The notes below the pieces were generated by a model. The model was not told where the DNA came from, searched no databases, and saw only the letters and a program-made list of their open reading frames with translations. Positions 1-9,879 of a DNA stretch of 64,000 bases are shown one piece after another. A program made the translations under genes and the position numbers. Position 1 is the stretch's first letter. Each line of letters begins with the position of its first letter. The stretch comes from Rhynchopus euleeides (Eukaryota; Euglenozoa; Diplonemea; Diplonemida; Diplonemidae): NCBI GenBank assembly GCA_963210315.1, contig OY723240.1, positions 1,984,001 to 2,048,000 of the forward strand, given 5' to 3'.

Positions 1-350
1 GTCCCAAAAATCACTTTTTGGGCACATTTTTCAGAGGTCGCCAGAGGTCGCCACCCGGGAAATGCCATTTTTGGGGTTAAAAAACGGTTTTTCACCTTGC
101 CCTCGTGAACTAGGTGGGGAAGGCGACGGTCAGACGCAAAATAAATGGAGGACCCCAAAGGAGGGTCCGCATCAGGCGGAAATCAGCAGAACCTCGCTCC
201 AGACCACATTGTGGGCCAGGACAGGGTCGGGAAGAGCATAAAACACCAGAAAACCGGTCCAGGAGGTCTCTCTGGGGCTCAAATCCCCTGAAAAGGGGTC
301 TGAACAGGTGGCGACCGAAGGGCGACCAATGGTGCCCACGGAGTTCCTCA
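1..350. other. Gene-free lead-in to satellite
   Basis: No coding sequence is supported. A short hairpin of the form CCCAAAAA...TTTTTGGG lies at the left edge (about 3-22). Open frames that cross this stretch continue straight into the tandem repeat and are not credible genes. Confidence 0.6.
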
Positions 351-1866
351 TCCCAAACTTGGGACCCACCGAAAAATGGACCAGATGGTGGTTCCAAATT
401 AGGGACCGACCAACAAAGCGACCAGATGGTGGTCCCAAATTTGGGACCGACCGAAAAATTGGCCAGATGGCGGTCCCAAATTTGGGACCGACCCGTAAAG
501 CGACCAGATGGTGGTCCCAATTTTGGGACCGACCCATAAAGCGACCAGATGGCGGTCCCAAATTTGGGACCGACCAATAAAGCGACCAGATGGTGGTCCC
601 AAATTTGGGACCGACCAACAAAGCGACCAGATAGCGGTCCCAAATTTGGGACCGACCGAGAAAGCGACCAGATGGTGGTCCCAAATTTGGGACCGACCGA
701 AAAATTGGACAGATGGCGGTCCCAAATTTGGGACCGACCCGTAAAGCGACCAGATGGTGGTCCCAATTTTGGGACCGACCCATAAAGCGACCAGATGGTG
801 GTCCCAAATTTGGGACCGACCGAAAAATTGGCCAGATGGCGGTCCCAAATTTGGGACCGACCAACAAAGCGACCAGATGGTGGTCCCAAATTTGGGACCG
901 ACCGAAAAATTGACCAGATGGCGGTCCCAAAATTGGGACCGACCGATAAAGCGACCAGATGGTGGTCCCAAATTTGGGACCGACCGAAAAATTGGCCAGA
1001 TGGCGGTCCCAAATTTGGGACCGACCGAGAAAGCGACCAGATGGTGGTCCCAAATTTGGGACCGCCATCTGGTCGCTTTCTCGGTCGGTCCCAAATTTGG
1101 GACCGCCATCTGGTCGCTTTATGGGTCGGTCCCAAATTTGGGACCGCCATCTGGTCAATTTTTCGGTCGGTCCCAAATTTGGGACCACCATCTGGTCGCT
1201 TTCTCGGTCGGTCCCAAATTTGGGACCGCCATCTGGTCAATTTTTCGGTCGGTCCCAATTTTGGGACCGCCATCTGGTCGCTTTTTTGGTCGGTCCCAAT
1301 TGTGGGACCACCATCTGGTCGCTTTCTTGGTCGGTCCCAAATTTGGGACCGCCATCTGGTCGCTTTATGGGTCGGTCCCAAATTTGGGACCGCCATCTGG
1401 TCGCTTTATTGGTCGGTCCCAAATTTGGGACCGCCATCTGGTCAATTTTTCGGTCGGTCCCAAATTTGGGACCACCATCTGGTCGCTTTCTCGGTCGGTC
1501 CCAATTTTGGGACCGCCATCTGGTCGCTTTTTTGGTCGGTCCCAATTGTGGGACCACCATCTGGTCGCTTTCTTGGTCGGTCCCAAATTTGGGACCGCCA
1601 TCTGGTCGCTTTATGGGTCGGTCCCAAATTTGGGACCACCATCTGGTCGCTTTCTCGGTCGGTCCCAAATTTGGGACCGCCATCTGGTCGCTTTATGGGT
1701 CGGTCCCAAATTTGGGACCGCCCTCTGGTCAATTTTTCGGTCGGTCCCAAATTTGGGACCACCATCTGGTCGCTTTATCGGTCGGTCCCAAATTTGAGAC
1801 CACCATCTGGTCGCTTTATGGGTCGGTCCCAAATTTGGGACCGCCATCTGGTCGCTTTATTGGTCG
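351..1866. repeat. 41-bp palindromic satellite with central orientation switch
   Basis: About 37 units of 41 bp. Each unit is an 18-bp perfect palindrome, GGTCCCAAATTTGGGACC, plus a 23-bp spacer such as GACCGAAAAATTGGCCAGAT. Units read in one orientation from 351 to about 1055 and as the reverse complement from 1056 to 1866, with the switch inside one palindromic core (1047-1064). The block can therefore fold into one hairpin of roughly 0.7 kb per arm. Variant units recur at 246 bp (six units) in both arms, for example the CAATTG core variant near 1297 and 1543, which indicates a higher-order repeat. All long open frames here are by-products of 41-bp periodicity. Confidence 0.95.
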
Positions 1867-2170
1867 GTGAACATCCTTCAGGATTTTGAAGGCACGTCTC
1901 ACACCGGTTGGTGCTGTGTCGCATTCCAGGGGATAGTCCTTCACTTGGGTACGATTCGGCGCGACTGAGTCATCAAGCTTCATCCACCTGCCTCTCATGG
2001 TGGCGTTGGATTTTCGCACGCTGCGCCGCATTTTCACCCGGCCGAACTCAAAAACCCAAAGTCTACTGAAGATAGTCTGGCCTCTCCACAACATGTGATG
2101 GGAAAATGTTGAGGTCGGGCCATGCCAGCCCTGGCACGAGATCACTGCTCGTACCTGGGACCACCCGTGT
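1867..2170. repeat. Dispersed repeat, diverged copy of 58819-59150
   Basis: Starts GTGAACATCC at the satellite edge and shares a run of diverged blocks with 58819-59150: CACACCGGTTGGTGCTGT, CATTCCAGG, TTTTCxxACGCTGCGxCGCAT and CCAGCCCTGGCACG. The same GTGAACATC word appears in reverse complement next to the G-rich palindromes at 23244 and, with one base changed, near 44530. No coding sequence is evident. It is probably the end of an old mobile element whose full length is not clear. Confidence 0.6.
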
Positions 2171-2374
2171 AAAAGTCCCCCCAGGGGGGACTTAAGCACA
2201 GGTGGACCTAAAGACGGGAGTGGGCTGGTCTGGAGGGTCATCAGGTGGCCGCTAGGCCACCTGGTGCCCTCCAGGTGCTGTCAGAGTCGAAAAGTGGGGT
2301 GCCAAAAGTCCATCCGGACCGGAATCACCCCCATACGACGGAAGCGGAAGAGGTCTTCTTGGTCTCCACCGTGC

Positions 2375-2441
2375 CACCCCCGTGTTTAAGCCCCCCCCTG
2401 GCCGAAAGTCGCCTCCAGGGGGGGGACTTAAACACGGGGGG
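2375..2441. repeat. Imperfect inverted repeat (hairpin)
   Basis: Arms 2375-2402 and 2414-2441 are near-perfect reverse complements (GTGTTTAAG...CTTAAACAC flanked by C and G runs) around an 11-nt loop. A related but weaker pair lies near 2176-2205. The rest of 2171-4100 holds homopolymer G, C, A and T runs and no gene I can support. Weak exon-like frames exist on both strands at 3170-3460, but neither strand is clearly better. Confidence 0.6.
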
Positions 2442-4101
2442 TCCCAGGTACCCCCGAAAATTCACATTGTGTCTACAGTGTGGGGCCCGAAAATCGAGTT
2501 TTCGGTGTTGCTTTTCCACATTTGGGGTTCCCAACTTCAGGACTGTCGCGCAATTACCTCAAAAGTGGCCGAGAAACCCAGGAATTTCTTTTTTTGAAGC
2601 CAATATTTTTTGTCACAGTAGCTTAGCTGAAAAGTTGGGCGAGTCGTCCACCCTAATCTCTGCTATACGGCACGCTTCGGCAAAATATCTTTCTGCGTTC
2701 CCTTATTTTTCCCTTCACAAATTAATAAAAATCGGTGAAACAGTCGAACTGCACCAAATACGAAAAATACACTAAAAAAAACGCACCCTATTTTCTGTGC
2801 CGCTTTAGCAAAGACCCCCCATATCCTGTCATTTTTTCTCAGCCTGCCTATGTTTTCCTTCTGTTGGACAAAAAAATCGTATCATGTCCCCCGACAGTGG
2901 GGGTGGATAGTATTCGAGGAAGGGGGGGGGGGGGGTAGGGGTGGTCTAAAGCCCCCAAAAAGCGTAAATTTTGCATTTTTTTGCACAACACCCCAGAGGC
3001 CTCCAAAAACCATGAAACCCGCCCAGAACCGGTCCGGAACCCCAAAAAAATGGTGTGTAGGGGTGTTTGGAGGTGTTTGGTGGGCTTTTTTGACCATATT
3101 TTTGGGGTGGCCACCTTCCCGTACCTGGGGGTGGCCAGGAGAGAGACACATTATCCCCTGGGCACGGAAACATCACTGAAACATGACTTCTGAGCGCCAG
3201 GAGGGTACGGGGACACATAATGGCTGACCCGAGGCACTCAGTAAGCTCCTGTTTGAGCAGCCCCTCATGATTGGCGCCAAATGGTGGGTGGTTTCGTGGC
3301 CCCAGTGGTGCCGTGCCATTTGGTGGTATACAGGGAAGGAGGTGCACAGAAGTTTCTCACCGACTTGAGCCAGCCCTGCGAGGTCGTTGTACACCCCTCC
3401 CGATGATCCGGTGAGACACTGCCCTGCCATGCGCAGGTTTAATATGGTGACCACGTTTCATGTGCTGCATTGCTGCTGAAAAGAAAGAATAGCAGACGGG
3501 AGCGGCACGCGGTGTACTTCTGGGGTCGAGCAGCACATCGATGGGCTGTGCTCTCGGGGCTGTGCAAGTCTCCGTCTTCAACAGCTAGGAAATCATCTAG
3601 CCATTCCTCGTACGTTCGACGCTGACTGCAGAATCCAGGCATACTTGCCTGACTTGTGCCTCACCTGACCTTCGCACACGGGCTGAGGACCCCCCGAGAC
3701 TGCGCACAGAGCTTAGCTTGTACTTAGATACCGGTGAAAGTGGTGGACACTGTGGCGGATGACAGGGCCTTGTGCAGTGATGCAATCGCATCAGTATCTC
3801 CTCACCGAGTATTGAAGCAGCAGCTTCTGTCGTGTGCTTCTACTTCTGTGGAGCACATCTATCTGCTACAGACAGGCCAGCTTGGTGTACTGCAGTAATT
3901 GCTGACGATTCGTGGTCAGCAGTTGTAATGCTTGCCGAGGCAAGCCCTTTTTCCTCCATCTGGCACGGTGAGGATACCGCCTGTGCTCACAATTCAGGCA
4001 CCAGACAAACCTGCGCTGTCCACCACCTGCCGCTCCCTGATAGACCAGGCACGGCCTTGCCCAGGGCCAGCAGAAACGCCCTTCTGGGGGTTGGGATGCA
4101 G

Positions 4102-4276
4102 CCGCTGTACTGCGAGCGATTTTGGAGCAGGCAACTGCCTCCCACCTTGCAAATGACCGTCTTCAGCCCCAGAATAAGCACCACGAAGAACTGTACTTCC
4201 TGCTGGACCACCTGCCCATCCGGCGTTGTGCACGGCATCTGTGTGTGTTCAAGGCCCCAAAGGTGGCCAGGCCCAG
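4102..4276 (+). CDS. Possible internal exon, unknown gene
   Basis: A 175-nt stretch stays open in one frame (about 57 residues, beginning AVLRAILEQATASH and containing HHEELYFLLDHLPI). It is preceded by a good acceptor (GGATGCAG at 4094-4101) and followed by a strong donor (CCCAG then GTACGG at 4277). Composition looks like protein rather than repeat: balanced residues, a plausible amphipathic helix and no homopolymers. I do not recognise the family and cannot link it to other exons. It may belong to a long gene whose other exons lie among the repeats, or be a remnant. The next 500 bases contain no continuation. Confidence 0.3.
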
Positions 4277-4489
4277 GTACGGGAAGGTGGCCACCTTTTC
4301 ACCTTTTGGTATAGTGCCAAAAAATCAAGCCCAACACATGCGAAACACCCCAAAAACACGTTTCCGGAGGGTTTTGGGTCGGTTTGTGGGGTTTTTATGC
4401 ACTTTTGGGGTGTTCTGGGGGTACCTCAAAAATACGTTTTTAAACAGCTTTCACGGTGGGATCTTGTAAATCTTACATGTATAACTACA

Positions 4490-4850
4490 AGTATATACAT
4501 GTATTATCATACATCGGGCGTTATTGCGTTACCAGTAACGGTAATACCGTTATTTTTTCGGTAAAATAACTTACCGTTAATAACGTTCCAGAACGGCCGA
4601 ATAACGTTATCCGAAAATCAGTAACGGTGTTTTTCGCGTTATAACGTTATCGATAACGGTAATAACGGTATCAGGAACGGTAATAACGGTAATAACGTTA
4701 TCGATAACGTTATCCCAAAAATAACGTTATTGATAACGTTATTACCGTTATCGATAACGGTAATAACGTTATCAGGAACGGTAATAACGGTAATAACGTT
4801 ATCGGTAACGTTATTACCGGTAATAACGCGTTATTTCCGGTATTGTTCGG
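4490..4850. repeat. TAACG palindrome-rich AT block
   Basis: Dense reiteration of self-complementary words such as GATAACGTTATC, GGTAATAACGTTATTACC and ATCGATAACG. It has no fixed period but is almost wholly composed of inverted repeats. A short block of the same words recurs at about 9836-9885, beside the TACATGTA palindromes. Confidence 0.85.
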
Positions 4851-4985
4851 GCATTTCTATAGGGGGACCCTTTTCGAATTTTTTTTTTGGGGGCACCAAA
4901 ATGGGCTGTTTTCGACCATTTGAGGCCATTACCGAAGGAAATTCTGAATTTAGAGCCAAACAAAGGGGCGAAACCACGCCTCGGA

Positions 4986-5301
4986 TTTTCAAAAATTTCA
5001 AAAATTTCAAAAATTTCAAAAATTTCAAAAATTTCAAAAATTTCAAAAATTTCAAAAATTTCAAAAATTTCAAAAATTTCAAAAATTTCAAAAATTTCAA
5101 AAATTTCAAAAATTTCAAAAATTTCAAAAATTTCAAAAATTTCAAAAATTTCAAAAATTTCAAAAATTTCAAAAATTTCAAAAATTTCAAAAATTTCAAA
5201 AATTTCAAAAATTTCAAAAATTTCAAAAATTTCAAAAATTTCAAAAATTTCAAAAATTTCAAAAATTTCAAAAATTTCAAAAATTTCAAAAATTTCAAAA
5301 A
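4986..5301. repeat. (AAAAATTTCA)n tandem array
   Basis: About 31 nearly uninterrupted copies of a 10-bp unit, AAAAATTTCA. Because 10 is not a multiple of 3 and the unit contains no stop, several frames stay open and encode KNF, KIS or KFL tripeptide repeats; these are artefacts. Homogeneity suggests recent expansion. The flank 5302-5816 is non-coding and holds no other feature I recognise. Confidence 0.95.
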
Positions 5302-5816
5302 GAAATGGAAATGTCAGATTTTTTTTGCGTATCCGTCAGGTGGACCACCGGGTGGGGAGAGATCCGGTGTGAGGCACTTGGGTCCGTCCAGGTGGGCAGG
5401 GGGAACCTGGGGGCGGGGGGCCTCAAAACCCGTCTACCAGTGCCGCTTCTAATCTCGTCGGTCTTGTCCCAACCACCACCAGCCAGCCCAGAACGCCCTG
5501 ACGCTGCGACCTCGTTTTTTTTTGGAGCCCCTCATTTTTTCTGTTTTCTTCGAATCATCGGCCGATCCGGCGGATCGGCTGACAAAAGGAGTATTCCGCC
5601 TCGCGAAGAGACATGAGGTAAGTCTATCCGGTAACAAGAAATCCTCTGACGCTTCCGCGCCTGAGATCCGGTCTTCCTGCGAATGCCAGTGATGCCCGCA
5701 CTCTTCCCCCATCTTTGTTGCATGGTGATGTGTCCCTCGCTCTGAGCACTTCCGTTGAAAGGCATCTCACCGCTCCTGCACGCCACAGGTCACAACTCCA
5801 TTACACGGCTGTGACG

Positions 5817-8111
5817 ATGGGTGCGAAGAAGAAGGGCAACAAGAAGGCTGTGAAGGCCGGCCCCCCCAAGTCGGGGGGGAAGCGGGCTCGCAGCGGCTCA
5901 CGTGAGAGCGGTTCGTCGAGCTGTTTGGACTGTATGTCTTCGGTATCCGCCGAGCCAGAGAGAGAGGTGAAGAGGGGACGGAAGAAGACCGCCGGTACCC
6001 TCGCCAAGGAAGAAATGGTGCAGACGCTTCAGGCGCAATCGCAGGCCCGTCTCAACACAGCGCCCAAAGTGTCACTCTCCCCCGAGCAGCGTAAGATGGC
6101 TGCGATGCTGAAGCGTGATCCCACCGTTTCTCAGTTCATAGAGGTGCGTTCCGTGACTTCTCTGCCCGTAGCTGTGCAAGACTCCTACGCCGCGTCCCCG
6201 CATGTCTTCTTCTGCCTGACGTGCAAGGGACCCAGGTCGCAGATGCCCACTTATCACAACTCAAACCTCCTCAAGCACTTCAAGGCTCACGGCTACGACC
6301 CGGATAGACAACGGGAGTCTGCGGCTTCGGAGCCTGTGGCTGTAGCAGCTGGCGCTTCTGCATCTGTGCCGATGGGTCCTGACACGCTTGTGCCTCACGA
6401 CGCAGCTGCCCTTGAGAAGGACTTGCTCCTATCGCAGATGCTGTCCGGTTCAACAGATTTGCAGATGGACAAGATCCGGCTGTGCCTCTCGCGTTACCTC
6501 CCACAGGCGCCGCAGCAGCGCAATGTCCGCCGCAAGTGTCTGCATGACCTGGTGAAGGAGTACAAGGCGTGCATCAGCAGTCGCCTGAAGGACATCGACC
6601 CCAGCCAGCTGCACCTGGTCCACGACGGGGGACAGCTCACCCCATTCGGCACCAAAGTGGAGGTGGCGATTGTCCAACACCAACAGTGGAGGTGTGTGCT
6701 CCCGCCTTTCGAAAACGTGACAGGAAAGAGCTGGACGGGTCCTACATTGCTGAAGGCCCTGTTCTCGGAGTTGGAGGGGTTGTCTGCCCTGCCGATGAAC
6801 GTCTTTTCGGACAGAGGTGCTGCAAACGGTGCTGTGTCGCGCCTCATTGAGGAGGCCATCACCGAGGCCACGTTCTTCAAGTGCATTTTGCACCTTCTGA
6901 AGAACGTGGTCGACAAGCTGTACGCCGAACTCCACTTGAAGGATTCGGACGCATGCCAGCTTGCGCGCGCCTTGGGGGGGGTCTTCGACGGGAAAATGTG
7001 CTCGGGGAGGAGGACGCAGTGGGTGGCGTGGCAGGGGAACCACGCCGAGGTTGAAGCCACCCACACTGCCTCTGTGAAGGTCCTGCAGAAGTGTGTGGGT
7101 GACGCACGCAGTGGCCTGGCGAACCGCGTCCTCACGGACGCTGAACTGGCCCCCCGGTTGCTCCTGTGGGCTGCTGATGTTCGCTCTGCCGGGGCAACCG
7201 TGGCAGATCCCCCCACGTTGGACAGCATCGACGCTGCTATCAAGTCGCTCGCGGAAGGGGTGTCGGGGACGACGCAGGGGGTCAAAACCCCCAACGCCAC
7301 GCGCCTGAGCACTGGGTATGCGTGTTATGCGCACGTGTACGAGAGGTTCGATCTCCTTCGCACGTTCGTGGCCGAAATACTGTCCAACACCGCCGCATCC
7401 AGTGTCTCCAAATCGCTGAAGGTCCTGTCCCAACTTCTGGTGAAAGATGAAACACGTGATGAGGTGAAGAACATGCGGGACTTGCTGGCTCCGGTAGTTG
7501 ATCTGTTGGATCAGCTGGCGGAGCCCACACGCAAGGTGCCGATGGCCCATGTCGTGTTCGTGACTGTCACGGACACGATTGACGCTCTGAAGGCAACCCC
7601 GGCCGATGTCCCCGAATCTCCGCGTCGTGTGAGGCTGGGGGAACTGCTTGAGGAGTCGTGGAACGACCCCAAGCTCGCCAACAAGGGATTCTTCTCTGCG
7701 GTGAGGGCTCTGGACCCACGCAGGACGGCTGTCCTCCCTCCGAAGTGGGAAGAGATGAGCGCTGTGCCACATATACGGGGCGCGTGTGCGAGGGAGTGGG
7801 GGGTGTTTCTGCAGGAATGCACGAAGATCGACATGTCGGAGCCTCTGGATCTGGATGCATGGTGGCGTTTCCACGCCCACCTGTTTCCGGACCTCGCCCA
7901 GGGGGCCCTTGCAGCCCTCTACACCCCACCTGTGGCGACAGGCGCCGATGAACTGTTCAGTGTCATCGACGCAAACCTGTCGTCACGGCAGGGGCGTTTG
8001 TCCCCGGAGAACCGCAAGGCGTACCTCTTCGTTCTTTTGAATGGGGACCTCACGGGGAGGTACGCCGACGCGGATGTGCGCCACATCCTCGCCCACAATG
8101 GACTCGTTTAA
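5817..8111 (+). CDS. hAT superfamily transposase with BED-like zinc finger
   Basis: A 764-residue protein. I chose the ATG at 5817 because it begins a basic Lys-rich leader (MGAKKKGNKKAVKAG) and the frame upstream lacks another ATG. A CX2CX17HX3H zinc finger (C133, C136, H154, H158) is the DNA-binding BED type. The RNase H-like core shows D270 (LVHDGG), D332 (FSDRGAANG) and the hAT CxxH signature at C356/H359 (KCILHLL). Near the C terminus are the WW motif (LDAWWRFHAHLFPDLA) and the hAT dimerisation block (residues 704-744, with GADELFS and SPENRKAYLFVLLNGD). It would excise and reinsert DNA by cut-and-paste. The frame is uninterrupted, so it may be active or domesticated. I found no convincing TIRs or 8-bp target duplications around it. 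It differs clearly from the broken hAT gene at 44036. Confidence 0.9.
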   Translation: MGAKKKGNKKAVKAGPPKSGGKRARSGSRESGSSSCLDCMSSVSAEPEREVKRGRKKTAGTLAKEEMVQTLQAQSQARLNTAPKVSLSPEQRKMAAMLKRDPTVSQFIEVRSVTSLPVAVQDSYAASPHVFFCLTCKGPRSQMPTYHNSNLLKHFKAHGYDPDRQRESAASEPVAVAAGASASVPMGPDTLVPHDAAALEKDLLLSQMLSGSTDLQMDKIRLCLSRYLPQAPQQRNVRRKCLHDLVKEYKACISSRLKDIDPSQLHLVHDGGQLTPFGTKVEVAIVQHQQWRCVLPPFENVTGKSWTGPTLLKALFSELEGLSALPMNVFSDRGAANGAVSRLIEEAITEATFFKCILHLLKNVVDKLYAELHLKDSDACQLARALGGVFDGKMCSGRRTQWVAWQGNHAEVEATHTASVKVLQKCVGDARSGLANRVLTDAELAPRLLLWAADVRSAGATVADPPTLDSIDAAIKSLAEGVSGTTQGVKTPNATRLSTGYACYAHVYERFDLLRTFVAEILSNTAASSVSKSLKVLSQLLVKDETRDEVKNMRDLLAPVVDLLDQLAEPTRKVPMAHVVFVTVTDTIDALKATPADVPESPRRVRLGELLEESWNDPKLANKGFFSAVRALDPRRTAVLPPKWEEMSAVPHIRGACAREWGVFLQECTKIDMSEPLDLDAWWRFHAHLFPDLAQGALAALYTPPVATGADELFSVIDANLSSRQGRLSPENRKAYLFVLLNGDLTGRYADADVRHILAHNGLV

Positions 8112-8690
8112 TATTCGGAAAGGCAACCACACTGACCGAGAGATGATACCACATTTTATAGGAATATTGGGGGCATATTTTTACGAATTTGGAGGAATCC
8201 GTAAATCCAGAGTTCTCAGACAGATATATATGTACACTTTGTCGGTAGGCCAGGTTGTATCATTGCACACACAGTCACCATGATTTCTGCTAATTTGGCA
8301 AATCGTAGTTTTGGCCAAGAAGACCGCCCAACTCCGGTCGGAACACCGCCCAACTCCGCCCATCAATGCAGTGCAGACAGCTGCTTGGCAATTCTTCAGA
8401 AATCAACCAACCAGAGCTACGAGCAAACGTGATCGTGTACACAGCCCCGCCAGACAGGCAACCAATGCAGGATTATTTTTCCCATAAGCGTCAATGCAAC
8501 AGACAAATGCAATGGTTTCAGATCATTTGTCACTGTATCAAATTCTCACAACTGCGCTGTGACACGGGAAACATAAAAATTTAAATGTACAAATTGAGAA
8601 ATATCATCTGGTGTTTGTTTTCCCTGGTATGGTTTCATCTTTCGGTCTCGTTTGATTTGCCTTTCACAGCCTTCACCTCCCCCAAATTAC
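8112..8690. other. Gene-free downstream region
   Basis: No open frame, RNA gene or clear repeat. This is the 3' flank of the transposase gene, AT-richer than the coding part, and could hold the element's 3' end, but no matching inverted repeat was found upstream. Confidence 0.5.
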
Positions 8691-8693
8691 ACT

Positions 8694-9379
8694 TACTGGG
8701 GGGGGGCAAATAATAGCGGGGGGTCAAATAATAGAGGGGTACGGAAATCGGCGGTTTTGGCGGCGCACCTGGCCGAATAATTGAGGGGGGTGTGAGTCCT
8801 TTTTTTGCATCCGTAAGTGGTGCTCGCAGACACCCCATAGCCAAAATGACCCCACCACGATCCGCACAGATCCCAAACGTTCAAAAGAACGGGGTTACGG
8901 ACACCCATTACCAGTCCCTGAACCAGACCCAGGTTTCATGGGTGAAGCTTGGTACCTCTACCACCATGACCCACTACGATCTGCACAAATTCCAAACGTT
9001 CGGAATATCGTTTTGGAACACCCAAAGAGGGGGTCCCGCTGGATGGGTAGGTGGGGTGTTCGCTGCCCCCAGTCACATCTCTGAGGATCAGCTCTGACCC
9101 ACATTTCTCGATGAAGTTTGACACATCGACCCAGCCGATTTGGAAAATCGTGGATTTCTTTGGCATATAAGACCGCTCAGCCCCGCCAAACTCGGATCAA
9201 ATCAGGTGGTCGACCGACAAAACGACCCCACACTCAGAGCCGCACAGATGCCAAATTCAAGAGCGCGAAATTTCCACCCCCCAAAAAGCAAATAGTGGAG
9301 GGGGTCCGAAAACCCCCATTTTCGTCGGCTGGCACGGTGAATAATAGAGGGGCCCTCTAGTATTTGCCCCCCCCCAGTA
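8694..9379. mobile_element. Non-autonomous TIR element, 686 bp, 3-bp target duplication
   Basis: Perfect 19-bp terminal inverted repeats (TACTGGGGGGGGGCAAATA at 8694-8712 and its reverse complement at 9361-9379) are flanked by the direct triplet ACT at 8691-8693 and 9380-9382. Subterminal AATAATAGAGGGG words are also inverted. There is no transposase frame. The G-run terminus plus 3-bp duplication matches the elements at 17645, 25086, 46113 and 55478. PIF/Harbinger-type or CACTA-type mobilisation would fit the 3-bp duplication, but the source enzyme is not in this window. Confidence 0.8.
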
Positions 9380-9382
9380 ACT

Positions 9383-9835
9383 CCCCAGGGATTCCGTGGG
9401 AACCTGGAAGAGGCACTTCTGTGTCTACGGCGAGGGTAACTTTTCTTTTTATTTTCTCGGTGAACACTGAATACTGCGGGGTTGCAGGGAATGTGCTTTG
9501 AAAAGGCCCAAAATCACAATTTTTTTAAAATTTGGCATGAAAATCGACATGTCCGTGCGTTATTACCCCAGAAATGGTCCCAGGGGGATGTTCTGGGGCC
9601 ATCTCCACCAAAAACTACACCATCCGCCCGCAAAATTGTCCGAATAACGCAAGTTTTCATGAAAATAACGGAAAAATAACGCGTTATTTTAGGAGAAAAC
9701 GTTTTCCAATTTTTTGACATCACGGAGTGGCCCCCTGGAGTGATATTTTACCCAAGAAAATTCTTTTAGGGGGGGTAGGGACCCGAGTTTCGGGTCAGAT
9801 TCACCGGGAAATGCTGCCTTTTTTGGGGTCAAAAA
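9383..9835. other. Gene-free spacer
   Basis: No gene or clear repeat. It leads into short TAACG palindromes (9836-9885) like those at 4490-4850. Confidence 0.5.
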
Positions 9836-9879
9836 ATAACGCAAAAATAACGTTATTACCGTTACTGGTAACGGAATAA

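Noticed and set aside
110..1889. Many overlapping long open frames on both strands (up to about 430 codons).
   Set aside because: They are 41-bp periodic translations of the satellite (repeated TRWRSQIWDRP-like phrases) on both strands at once.
3173..3454. A 93-codon minus-strand frame with fairly protein-like content.
   Set aside because: The plus strand over the same bases is equally protein-like in another frame; no splice or motif evidence decides.
4730..5452. A 240-codon frame of KNF repeats and a complementary KFL frame.
   Set aside because: Produced by the 10-bp repeat, open in several frames on both strands.
6450..7880. A 476-codon minus-strand frame.
   Set aside because: Antisense shadow of the hAT transposase; no motif, and the plus strand has full catalytic signatures.
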